Positions 6,809 through 11,679 of a DNA stretch of 11,679 nt are shown piece by piece. This DNA is from Actinomycetes bacterium (GTDB taxonomy: Bacteria > Actinomycetota > Acidimicrobiia > Acidimicrobiales > RAAP-2): the NCBI GenBank assembly GCA_021850345.1, contig JAJZMN010000277.1, forward strand, positions 1 through 11,679, given 5' to 3'. Every line of letters begins with the position of its first letter. Position 1 is the first letter of the stretch. The notes under the pieces were generated by a model. The model searched no databases. It saw only the letters and a list, made by a program, of their open reading frames with translations, and had not been told where the DNA came from. A program made the position numbers and the translations under genes.

Positions 6809-8128
6809 CTACGGCCTCTTGAAGCCCTTCGGCGGCCCGATCCAGTTCCCGATCAGCTTCAGAACTGTCGGGGCGGTGTTCTGGTAATAGCGGCTCACGT
6901 CGGTGCACACCGCCGGACCTGTTGCCGGGAAGCCACCACAGTGAACGGTCGGCGCCCCCATGGCGACAGGGCCACGGAATGCCTTCGCCGCGGCGGTGAC
7001 CGTCGCCGGCGTGAGCTTCTTGTGGGCCTTGAGTACCCGGGTCTCGAGCCTGGCGAGCGTCAGCATCTGCCCGAAGGCGGCCATGGTCCACGGGTTGAAG
7101 CTCTGGGCTACCATCCCGTACCCCTTCGCGATCTTCTGGAAGGTATCCACCGACGGTGTCGACGCGCCCGACGCGCTCTCGAACACCTGTGCGTAGTACC
7201 AGCCGAGAGGTAGCTGGCCGCCGTCAGCCTTGGCGATTGTGGGCGTCAGGCACGGGCCGTTCGTGAGCACCTTCTTGTTGGTGAGCCCCAAGGACTTGAG
7301 GGTCAGGTAGGTGTCCGAGCAGACCGGGCCCCCGCTGTTGTACGCGATGAGCAGTGTGCTCGTAGCCACGTGGGCTGCTTCCATCGGCACGGTCAGGTTC
7401 GTGTCCGCCGATGTGTAGCCGACCTTGTAGACCTTCTTCACGCCCTCGTAGCGGAGCGCGTCGTAGAGGATGTTCGCGCCTTCGACCTCGGCGGGCTGGT
7501 TCGAGGGGTAGGTGATCGAGACGCTCTTGGCGTGCAGCTTCTTGGCAAAGGTCGCCTGAGGCGCCGCGATGCTCGTGCCGGTGCCGAAGAGGATGAACCC
7601 GTGGCTGTCCTTGTCGTCGACTGTGCTGAGCGACACGCCGAAGAAGATCGGCTTCCTGGAGGGGCCCAAGGCGCTCTCGAGGGCTGTGTTGCCTACGTCG
7701 ACCGCCCCGGCCACGACCGCCGAGACCCTCGGGTCGTTGGCGAACTGCTGCCCGCACTTCGTCGCGCTGGCCACTGTTGTCGGGATGGCGCAGAAGACGA
7801 GCCGCACCGGATGCCCGTCGATGCCGTGAGCGTGCTGGTTCAGGAACTGCTGCGCGAGCTTCGCTCCTGTTGTGAAAACCGGCGCGATGGCAGCCGTGGA
7901 TGTCCGCTGGTTCACGACGCCGATGTAGACGGGAGCAAGCTTTGAGCTCGCCGCACCGTGCCCGCCGACATACTTCGCGAAATTGATCACCGTCTTGGGC
8001 TTCCCGCGAGCGCTCGCTCCCGCAGGCCCCGCCCCCGCTCCAGCCGCGCCGACAAGTAGCGCCAGTGCGGCAGCACCGCACGCGGCGGGCTTGAGCGCGC
8101 GCGTCAAACGTCCCCGTGGCGTATGCAT
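6809..8128 (-). CDS. LivK-type (Peripla_BP_6) ABC transporter substrate-binding protein
   Basis: A 439-residue extracytoplasmic binding protein of the branched-chain amino acid/amide group, a family that also binds aromatic acids and other small carboxylates. It has a Sec signal (basic TPRGRLTRALK, then a hydrophobic Ala/Leu/Gly stretch, AxA-like end near residue 40) but no lipobox Cys at the cleavage site. This is unusual for a Gram-positive binding protein, most of which are lipid-anchored. The mature part follows the two-lobe pattern: VYIGVVNQRT near the start, GAKLAQQFLNQHAHGIDGHPVRLVFC, FANDPRVSAVVAG, KPIFFGVSLST, AKSVSITYPSN, LLIAYNSGG and a closing helix-rich end. Several cysteines could form disulfides. 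The start at 8128 has AGGGAGGGGG nine bases upstream and a plausible promoter further up. No permease or ATPase gene is in the window, so the rest of the transporter must be elsewhere. The ligand cannot be told from sequence. Confidence 0.88.
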   Translation of the reverse strand: MHTPRGRLTRALKPAACGAAALALLVGAAGAGAGPAGASARGKPKTVINFAKYVGGHGAASSKLAPVYIGVVNQRTSTAAIAPVFTTGAKLAQQFLNQHAHGIDGHPVRLVFCAIPTTVASATKCGQQFANDPRVSAVVAGAVDVGNTALESALGPSRKPIFFGVSLSTVDDKDSHGFILFGTGTSIAAPQATFAKKLHAKSVSITYPSNQPAEVEGANILYDALRYEGVKKVYKVGYTSADTNLTVPMEAAHVATSTLLIAYNSGGPVCSDTYLTLKSLGLTNKKVLTNGPCLTPTIAKADGGQLPLGWYYAQVFESASGASTPSVDTFQKIAKGYGMVAQSFNPWTMAAFGQMLTLARLETRVLKAHKKLTPATVTAAAKAFRGPVAMGAPTVHCGGFPATGPAVCTDVSRYYQNTAPTVLKLIGNWIGPPKGFKRP

Positions 8129-8182
8129 CCCGTCCCCCTCCCTATGTGTGCGCCTTTGTGCGCCCGGCGCCGGATTTCGGGC

Positions 8183-8211
8183 AATATCGGTATGTCACGG
8201 GCGCGTGACAA
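8183..8211 (-). promoter_or_regulatory. candidate sigma70-type promoter of the substrate-binding-protein gene
   Basis: On the minus strand TTGTCA (8206-8211, five of six matches to TTGACA) and GATATT (8183-8188, four of six to TATAAT) are separated by exactly 17 bases. This would start transcription near 8176, giving an untranslated leader of about 48 bases before the ATG at 8128. It overlaps the palindrome at 8193-8210. Confidence 0.5.
8193..8210. promoter_or_regulatory. perfect palindrome, candidate operator in a divergent intergenic region
   Basis: TGTCACG-GGCG-CGTGACA: 7-bp arms with a 4-base spacer, lying in the 231 bp between the divergent binding-protein and SDR genes. It covers the -35 box and most of the spacer of the predicted minus-strand promoter, the position of a classical repressor site. 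No regulator gene of the TetR, GntR, MarR or LysR type is in the window, so the protein that binds it is unknown. Confidence 0.55.
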
Positions 8212-8294
8212 CAGTACCAAATCGCCCTGCGGCCAGGCTCGCCAGCCGAAGACGCACTGCTGGAGTACGCAGCACCGGGCGGAAGTGCCCCGTC

Positions 8295-8314
8295 GCTCGC
8301 CACGCCAGGCGAGC
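8295..8314. promoter_or_regulatory. inverted repeat upstream of the SDR gene
   Basis: GCTCGCC-ACGCCA-GGCGAGC, perfect 7-bp arms with a 6-base spacer, 46 bp before the SDR start. It could be a leader hairpin or a second operator for the plus-strand gene; its arms are unrelated to the 8193-8210 palindrome. No good plus-strand -35/-10 pair was found. Confidence 0.4.
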
Positions 8315-8359
8315 CTGCTGTTACGGTGCGCCGGAGAAGACCGAGCAGACGAGGGGCGC

Positions 8360-9109
8360 ATGGGAGCACTCGACGACAGGGTGGTCATCGTGACCGGTGG
8401 CGGGCAGGGGATCGGTCGCGCCTACTGCGTTGGCTTCGCTCGTGAAGGTGCCTCGGTCGTTGTTGCCGACATCGGCGACACGTCGGCAGTCGAGGCAGAG
8501 CTCGCAACGCTCGGCGCACCGGCCCTCGGCGTCCACGTCGACGTCTCCGACGCCGCGTCCACCGAGGCGATGGCGCGCGCCGTGGCCGAACGCTTTGGGA
8601 AGATCGACGTGCTGGTGAACAACGCGGGATTCTTCAAGAAGGCGACGGTGGGGCACTTCACCGAGATCTCCGTCGAGGAATGGGACCTGGCCTTCGCTGT
8701 CAACGTCCGCGGCGCATGGCTATGCACCAAGGCCGTCTATCCCTATATGAGGTCCCAAGAGTACGGGAAGATCATCAACATCTCTTCATCGACCGCCTGG
8801 AAAGGCGTGCCCGGGTTCCTCCACTACGTCTCGACCAAGGCAGCCATCGCCGGCTTCACGAGATCCCTGGCGCGCGAGGCCGGCACGGACGGGATCCGCG
8901 TGAACACCCTTGTGCCCGACATCATCCCGGACGACGAGATTGCCGCTCGGCACCCTGCAGCGGACCAGCTCGCCATCTCCCAGCGCTGCCTCCAGCGCAC
9001 CCAGGTACCCGAGGACATGGTGGGCGCGGCGGTGTTCCTCGCTAGCGCCGGCTCGGACTTCGTGACCGGGCAATCGGTGCACGTGAACGGCGGGGTCTAC
9101 TTCGTCTGA
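8360..9109 (+). CDS. short-chain dehydrogenase/reductase (SDR), classical type
   Basis: A 249-residue cytosolic NAD(P)-dependent oxidoreductase with the full classical SDR set: TGGGQGIG cofactor loop (12-19), Asp37 at the end of strand 2 (VVVADIGD; an acidic residue there favours NAD over NADP), NNAG (87-90), Asn115, the catalytic Ser in ISSS (about 143), Tyr156 and Lys160 in YVSTK, and a C-terminal TGQSVHVNGG. The start at 8360 is preceded by GAGGGG. The frame is open back to 8123, but the extension has poor codon usage and would cross the intergenic regulatory region. It is transcribed divergently from the binding-protein gene and convergently with the amidase, overlapping the end of the latter by 13 bp. 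The substrate is unknown; a hydroxy-acid or alcohol made by the neighbouring catabolic genes is possible. Confidence 0.93.
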   Translation: MGALDDRVVIVTGGGQGIGRAYCVGFAREGASVVVADIGDTSAVEAELATLGAPALGVHVDVSDAASTEAMARAVAERFGKIDVLVNNAGFFKKATVGHFTEISVEEWDLAFAVNVRGAWLCTKAVYPYMRSQEYGKIINISSSTAWKGVPGFLHYVSTKAAIAGFTRSLAREAGTDGIRVNTLVPDIIPDDEIAARHPAADQLAISQRCLQRTQVPEDMVGAAVFLASAGSDFVTGQSVHVNGGVYFV

Positions 9110-10539
9110 CTCCCCCGATCGGCCTCGGGCCAGGTCGGCACGCCGAGGGCGCGTGCTTGCAGGTCGATCCCAGCCTGGATCGCCACGCGCTCGTGTCCTC
9201 GTGGCGCGACCAATGAGACACCGACGTTCCACCTCACCGGCAACGAGACGACCGGCATCCCGGTCATGTTCCACTGCGCGGTGAGGGCGATCATCGGGTC
9301 CCCTGCGCCGCCGGCGTGTCCGCGGGCGTAGCCGTCGCCACGCGGTGGCGGCACGACGGCGAGCGTCGGCTCCACGAGGAGGTCGACGCCGTGCTCGGCG
9401 AACCATCCTTCGCGCGCTGCCGTGGTGCGGGCGCGCTGCTGGTGCGCCGCGATGTACGCCCCGGCGTCGGTGAAGGCATCGGCCGCCTCGAGCATCTCGG
9501 CGATCGCCGGTCGGTACCGGTCGCGCCGCCCGGTGAACTGCGCGTGGTAGGTCCGCATCTCGGTGAACAGCACGGTGGTCAAGTCGTCCCAGTCGACCGA
9601 CCACAGCGGTGCGGCGACGAGGTGCGCACCGAGTGCGACGAGGGCGCGCTGCGCCTCGTCGAACCCTGCGGCGACCGCCGGGTCCCACGGGAAGTCCGGA
9701 TGCGGTGCGCCGACGGCGACCGTGCGCCCCTCGAGCGGTCGCCGCTCCTCGCTCGCGCACAGGGGGAGCGGGGCGAGCGGCTCGGGAGGGGGCATCAGTG
9801 CCGAGGTCGCCGGCACCGTCGCCATGACCGTGAGCAGCGCCGCCGCGTCAGCGACCGTGCGCGCCATGGGCCCGGGATGGTCGAGCGAGGGCGCGAGGGG
9901 GATGATCCCCTCGATCGACACCCGGCCGTGGGTCGGCTTGATCGTGCTCGTCCCGCAGCACGCCGAGGGGATCCGCAGCGAGCCGCAGGTGTCGGTGCCG
10001 AGGGCGGCCGGCACCATGCGGGTGGCCAGCGCCGCAGCGCTCCCCCCGCTCGACCCGCCGGCGACCCGGGAGAGATCCCAGGGGTTCCCCACTTGGTCGG
10101 TCGTCCCGCCTGCCGCGAACTCGTGCGTGTGGGTATGGCCGAGCACCACCATGCCGTCTCGGCGGAGCCGGGCGACGACCGCGGCGTCGGCGGCCGCGGG
10201 CCCGTCGTCGAGGACCCGGCTCGACGCGGTCACCGGTCGGCCGGCGAGCGCGTAGAGGTCCTTCAGCGCGAGCGGGATCCCGCACACGAGTGGTGCGTCC
10301 ATGCCCTCGGCGGCGAGGCGGCGGTCCGCCTCCCGAGCATCTGCGCGCGCGGCGTCGGGATAGAGGCGCGCCCAGGCGTTCACGGCATCGGGCGCCCCGT
10401 CGAAGGACGGCGGGCCCCCGTTGCGCGACTCGGCGCGCGAGAGGCACGCCTCGGTGAGCTCGAGCGCGCTGAGCTTGCGGGCACGCAGCATGGCGGCGGC
10501 CTCGAGGACGCCGAGATCGGCGGCGTCGCCGGAGGCCAT
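9097..10539 (-). CDS. amidase-signature family hydrolase
   Basis: A 480-residue enzyme of the amidase-signature (AS) superfamily, which hydrolyses amide bonds with a Ser-cisSer-Lys triad. Lys93 lies in GIPLALKDLY, the cis-Ser in GGSSGGSAAA (Ser163) and the nucleophile Ser187 in GTDTCGSLRIP. The 24-residue spacing between the serines is the family value. The Gly usually before the final Gly-Ser (TDTGGS) is Cys here, a tolerated variant. The C-terminal part shows the common PTLAVVPPP and 'N-(M/V)-TG-(M/L)-P' segments. The ATG at 10539 was chosen because the protein from there has the normal AS start (DLGVLEAAAMLRARKLSALELTEACL). The open frame above it overlaps the NIPSNAP gene in another frame and is not real. 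It lies 16 bp after the NIPSNAP stop, so the two should be co-transcribed. The actual amide substrate is not readable; GatA is excluded by the lack of gatB/gatC and by sequence. Confidence 0.92.
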   Translation of the reverse strand: MASGDAADLGVLEAAAMLRARKLSALELTEACLSRAESRNGGPPSFDGAPDAVNAWARLYPDAARADAREADRRLAAEGMDAPLVCGIPLALKDLYALAGRPVTASSRVLDDGPAAADAAVVARLRRDGMVVLGHTHTHEFAAGGTTDQVGNPWDLSRVAGGSSGGSAAALATRMVPAALGTDTCGSLRIPSACCGTSTIKPTHGRVSIEGIIPLAPSLDHPGPMARTVADAAALLTVMATVPATSALMPPPEPLAPLPLCASEERRPLEGRTVAVGAPHPDFPWDPAVAAGFDEAQRALVALGAHLVAAPLWSVDWDDLTTVLFTEMRTYHAQFTGRRDRYRPAIAEMLEAADAFTDAGAYIAAHQQRARTTAAREGWFAEHGVDLLVEPTLAVVPPPRGDGYARGHAGGAGDPMIALTAQWNMTGMPVVSLPVRWNVGVSLVAPRGHERVAIQAGIDLQARALGVPTWPEADRGSQTK

Positions 10540-10555
10540 GCCCGTCACTTGGGGC

Positions 10556-10888
10556 TCACCGCTGTGGCCAGGTGTGCCACAGCCCGGTGGTGTCCCCGAC
10601 GGTCGAGACGGAGAGGCGCTCGAGACGCGACCGGGTGGGCTGCTCCAGCTCTTCGGTCCACAACGCGCCGCCGTAGAGGGCTTTGGTGAGCGCCTCGCGT
10701 GCCGCTGCGTCCGGAAAGGCGCGCAGCCACACGAAAGTGTCGGTGTCTTCGAGCGACGGGAAGCAACCGAGCACCTTGATCCCGAGCCGTTCCATCTCGG
10801 GGAACAGGCGCGTCTCGAGCAGCTCGACGAGCGCTGCCCGCTCCCCCGGCTTCGCCGTATAGGTGCGGAACTCGATGACTGCGGCCAC
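10556..10888 (-). CDS. NIPSNAP family protein
   Basis: 110 residues with the alpha-beta ferredoxin-like NIPSNAP pattern: VIEFRTYTAKPGERAAL at the start (family signature '(E/L)-x-R-x-Y-x-(A/L)-K-P-G'), FPEMERLGIKVLGCF, then TFVWLRAFPDAAAREA and a final long loop ending near HTWPQR. NIPSNAP domains are dimeric stress-inducible folds of unclear chemistry that often sit next to catabolic enzymes in bacteria. I prefer the GTG at 10888, because AGGGAGG (10894-10900 on the minus strand) is five bases upstream; the in-frame GTG at 10894 overlaps that ribosome-binding site. It is the first gene of a likely two-gene operon with the amidase. It could act as an accessory subunit or a monooxygenase-like partner; nothing in the sequence decides. 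Confidence 0.85.
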   Translation of the reverse strand: MAAVIEFRTYTAKPGERAALVELLETRLFPEMERLGIKVLGCFPSLEDTDTFVWLRAFPDAAAREALTKALYGGALWTEELEQPTRSRLERLSVSTVGDTTGLWHTWPQR

Positions 10889-11073
10889 GGCCACCTCCCT
10901 CTCACCGGACTCGACGATCGTAGTGCCAGGACGCAGAGGCGCCCGCTTCGTCAGGGCGCGTCGCAGGACAACTCGCGCGATCTGGGACCGAGTGTCGTGT
11001 CGCAGCGCCCAGGCCCACGCGATCGAACGCGGGCGGTTCCAGCTCTCCCGGGACTCCTACAACCACCCGTCCC

Positions 11074-11488
11074 GACATCGCCCGATTCGGCAGCCAACCG
11101 GTGCGCTCCTCCATCCGCAGTGCCGACGAGGCCACGGCCGCCTTCTTGCACCGGCTGAAGGACGGAGAGGCCAAGGCCGGCTATCCACGGTTCAACCGGC
11201 TATCCACGGTTCAAGTCGTACAAGGGATCCCGCACGGTCTTCTACGACCAGCCGGTCTCGTGGTCCCTCGGGCTCGGGAGCGACAAGCGCAAGAGCACGC
11301 ACTCCGCGCCCTACCTCCAGGGCATCGGCGAGATTGAGCGCAACATCGGTGCCGTGGACCGGGGCATCACCGTCACCGCCGCCCTCCCCGACGGCACCAT
11401 GCTCCGCATGCCGGGGTTCTTGACGGACGCGCCGTCACCGCACGAGCAGTTCACTAGCACGGGGCCGGGTCGGCTCCTCACGCGCTAG
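11074..11488 (+). pseudogene. tnpB: TnpB (IS200/IS605 OrfB) family pseudogene, broken by a 19-bp duplication and truncated
   Basis: Removing one copy of a 19-base tandem repeat (11177-11214) restores one frame that reads like the middle of a TnpB RNA-guided nuclease: SIRSADEATAAFLHRLKDGE, then AGYPRFKSYKGSRTVFYDQP, a short beta region, and AVDRGITVTAALPDGTMLRMP, which fits the RuvC-I segment with its catalytic Asp. As it stands the frame is shifted right after YPRF. After the RuvC-I region similarity stops and the frame ends at TAG 11486-11488, so RuvC-II, RuvC-III and the zinc finger are absent. The N-terminal part before about 11074 is also missing or unrecognisable; a GTG at 11101 is available, but I do not think the gene works. 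It points toward a second TnpB end on the other strand. Confidence 0.75.
11177..11214. repeat. perfect 19-bp tandem duplication inside the tnpB pseudogene
   Basis: CCGGCTATCCACGGTTCAA occurs twice head to tail (11177-11195 and 11196-11214). Nineteen is not a multiple of three, so the duplication shifts the frame by one. Deleting either copy joins AGYPRF to KSYKGS in frame. This looks like replication slippage or a repair scar. Confidence 0.97.
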
Positions 11489-11500
11489 ACGCGGTAGCTG

Positions 11501-11518
11501 CGTAGTCCTCGGACTGCG
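11501..11518. repeat. terminal hairpin, candidate right end of an IS200/IS605-type element
   Basis: CGTAGTCC-TC-GGACTGCG forms an 8-bp stem (one wobble) with a two-base loop. On the minus strand it is preceded by GCAAGATACCTCG, resembling the GCAAGAATC motif that I recall in front of the terminal hairpin at the right end of many tnpB-only elements. The element end would then lie near 11485-11500, and sequence just left of it would act as guide. The exact boundary cannot be fixed from one copy. Confidence 0.45.
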
Positions 11519-11591
11519 CGAGGTATCTTGCGACAGGCCCGTAAGGTCACCGTCGGTGACTTCTCTGACGGCTGGAGCCGCCAGCTTCTTT
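11519..11591 (-). ncRNA. candidate omega-RNA (reRNA) scaffold downstream of tnpB
   Basis: Two strong hairpins follow the tnpB stop on the minus strand. One pairs 11565-11573 with 11576-11584 (CTGGCGGCT/AGCCGTCAG on the minus strand). The other is a perfect 6-bp stem GTCACC/GGTGAC with a three-base loop at 11546-11560. The single imperfect pair of the first hairpin is G-U in minus-strand RNA but A-C in plus-strand RNA, which favours a minus-strand transcript. TnpB omega-RNAs are made from the 3' end of tnpB through the right end of the element, so the RNA probably also includes part of 11592-11679 and ends left of 11501. Ends are approximate. Confidence 0.5.
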
Positions 11592-11679
11592 TCAGGCCGC
11601 TTGCGCGTCCGGACGGGCCAGTCCAGCCCGAAGGATGTTGCGGGCGGCGTTCACGTCGGCGTGGGCCTCGTGCCCACAG
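11592..11679 (-). CDS. tnpB: TnpB RNA-guided nuclease (IS200/IS605 OrfB), C-terminal end, partial
   Basis: Entering from the right edge on the minus strand, 28 codons to a TGA at 11592-11594 read CGHEAHADVNAARNILRAG and end LARPDAQAA. This is the standard TnpB C-terminus: the second Cys of the zinc-finger pair (C-G-H), then H-A-D-x-N-A-A-R-N-I-L with the third RuvC catalytic Asp. The rest of the gene lies outside the window, so it may well be intact. It faces the plus-strand tnpB pseudogene with about 100 bp between the two stops, and that gap holds the omega-RNA-like hairpins. No tnpA (Y1 transposase) gene is in view. Confidence 0.92.
   Translation of the reverse strand, partial: CGHEAHADVNAARNILRAGLARPDAQAA

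Noticed and set aside
8123..8359. N-terminal extension of the SDR
   Set aside because: The extension has poor codon bias and crosses the palindrome and promoter region. The classical SDR start MGALDDRVVIVTGGG fits 8360.
9097..10905. A 602-codon open frame covering both the amidase and the NIPSNAP region, as a fusion protein
   Set aside because: The first ~120 codons are Ser/Arg/Pro-rich and lie out of frame over the NIPSNAP gene, which has its own ribosome-binding site and family motifs. The amidase starts at 10539.
1..11679. CRISPR array
   Set aside because: No regularly spaced direct repeats of CRISPR length were seen. The only notable repeats are the 19-bp tandem pair and the three 9-mers.

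Overview
The window is GC-rich DNA with strongly G/C-biased third codon positions and frequent GTG starts. With an LCP cell-wall ligase carrying a LytR_C domain, serine/threonine-rich lipoproteins and a LivK-type binding protein, it suggests an actinobacterium, possibly of the Acidimicrobiia. That placement is inferred from protein style only.

Left flank (1-2001): the N-terminus of an ISAzo13-type transposase runs off the left edge. Next to it is a small secreted protein whose signal peptide is out of frame by one base, then an intact lipoprotein of unknown function. A gene-poor stretch follows. It holds a T-arm plus acceptor 3' end that looks like the last 28 bases of a tRNA, including CCA, without the rest of the tRNA. 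That is the form an old integration (att) site takes.

Central block (2002-8128, all minus strand; transcription order right to left): a LivK-type substrate-binding protein, a LigM/DesA-like GcvT-fold protein (folate-dependent O-demethylase family), an LCP-family cell-wall protein, and a single-domain MetE-like zinc methyltransferase with its H-x-C...E...C ligands. The binding protein, the LigM-like enzyme and the MetE-like enzyme could form a small one-carbon module: uptake of a methoxylated or N-methyl compound, transfer of the methyl group to tetrahydrofolate, and a second methyl transfer. The LCP gene is probably an unrelated housekeeping neighbour. The real substrate cannot be read from the sequence.

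Divergent region and right block (8129-10888): the intergenic space between the binding protein and a plus-strand SDR dehydrogenase holds a perfect 7+7 palindrome lying on a plausible promoter of the binding-protein gene. The SDR converges on a minus-strand pair, NIPSNAP protein then amidase-signature hydrolase, with the SDR and amidase ends overlapping by 13 bp.

Right flank (11074-11679): two convergent TnpB (IS200/IS605 OrfB) remnants or parts. The plus-strand one is a pseudogene broken by a 19-bp tandem duplication and cut off after its first RuvC motif. The minus-strand one is a TnpB C-terminus entering from the right edge, followed by a string of hairpins that looks like a right end with an omega-RNA (reRNA) scaffold. 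Both ends of the window are therefore mobile-element territory and the metabolic block sits between them. I did not find a clearly new defence or mobile system. The most interesting items are the one-carbon gene set, the operator-like palindrome and the TnpB/omega-RNA junction.
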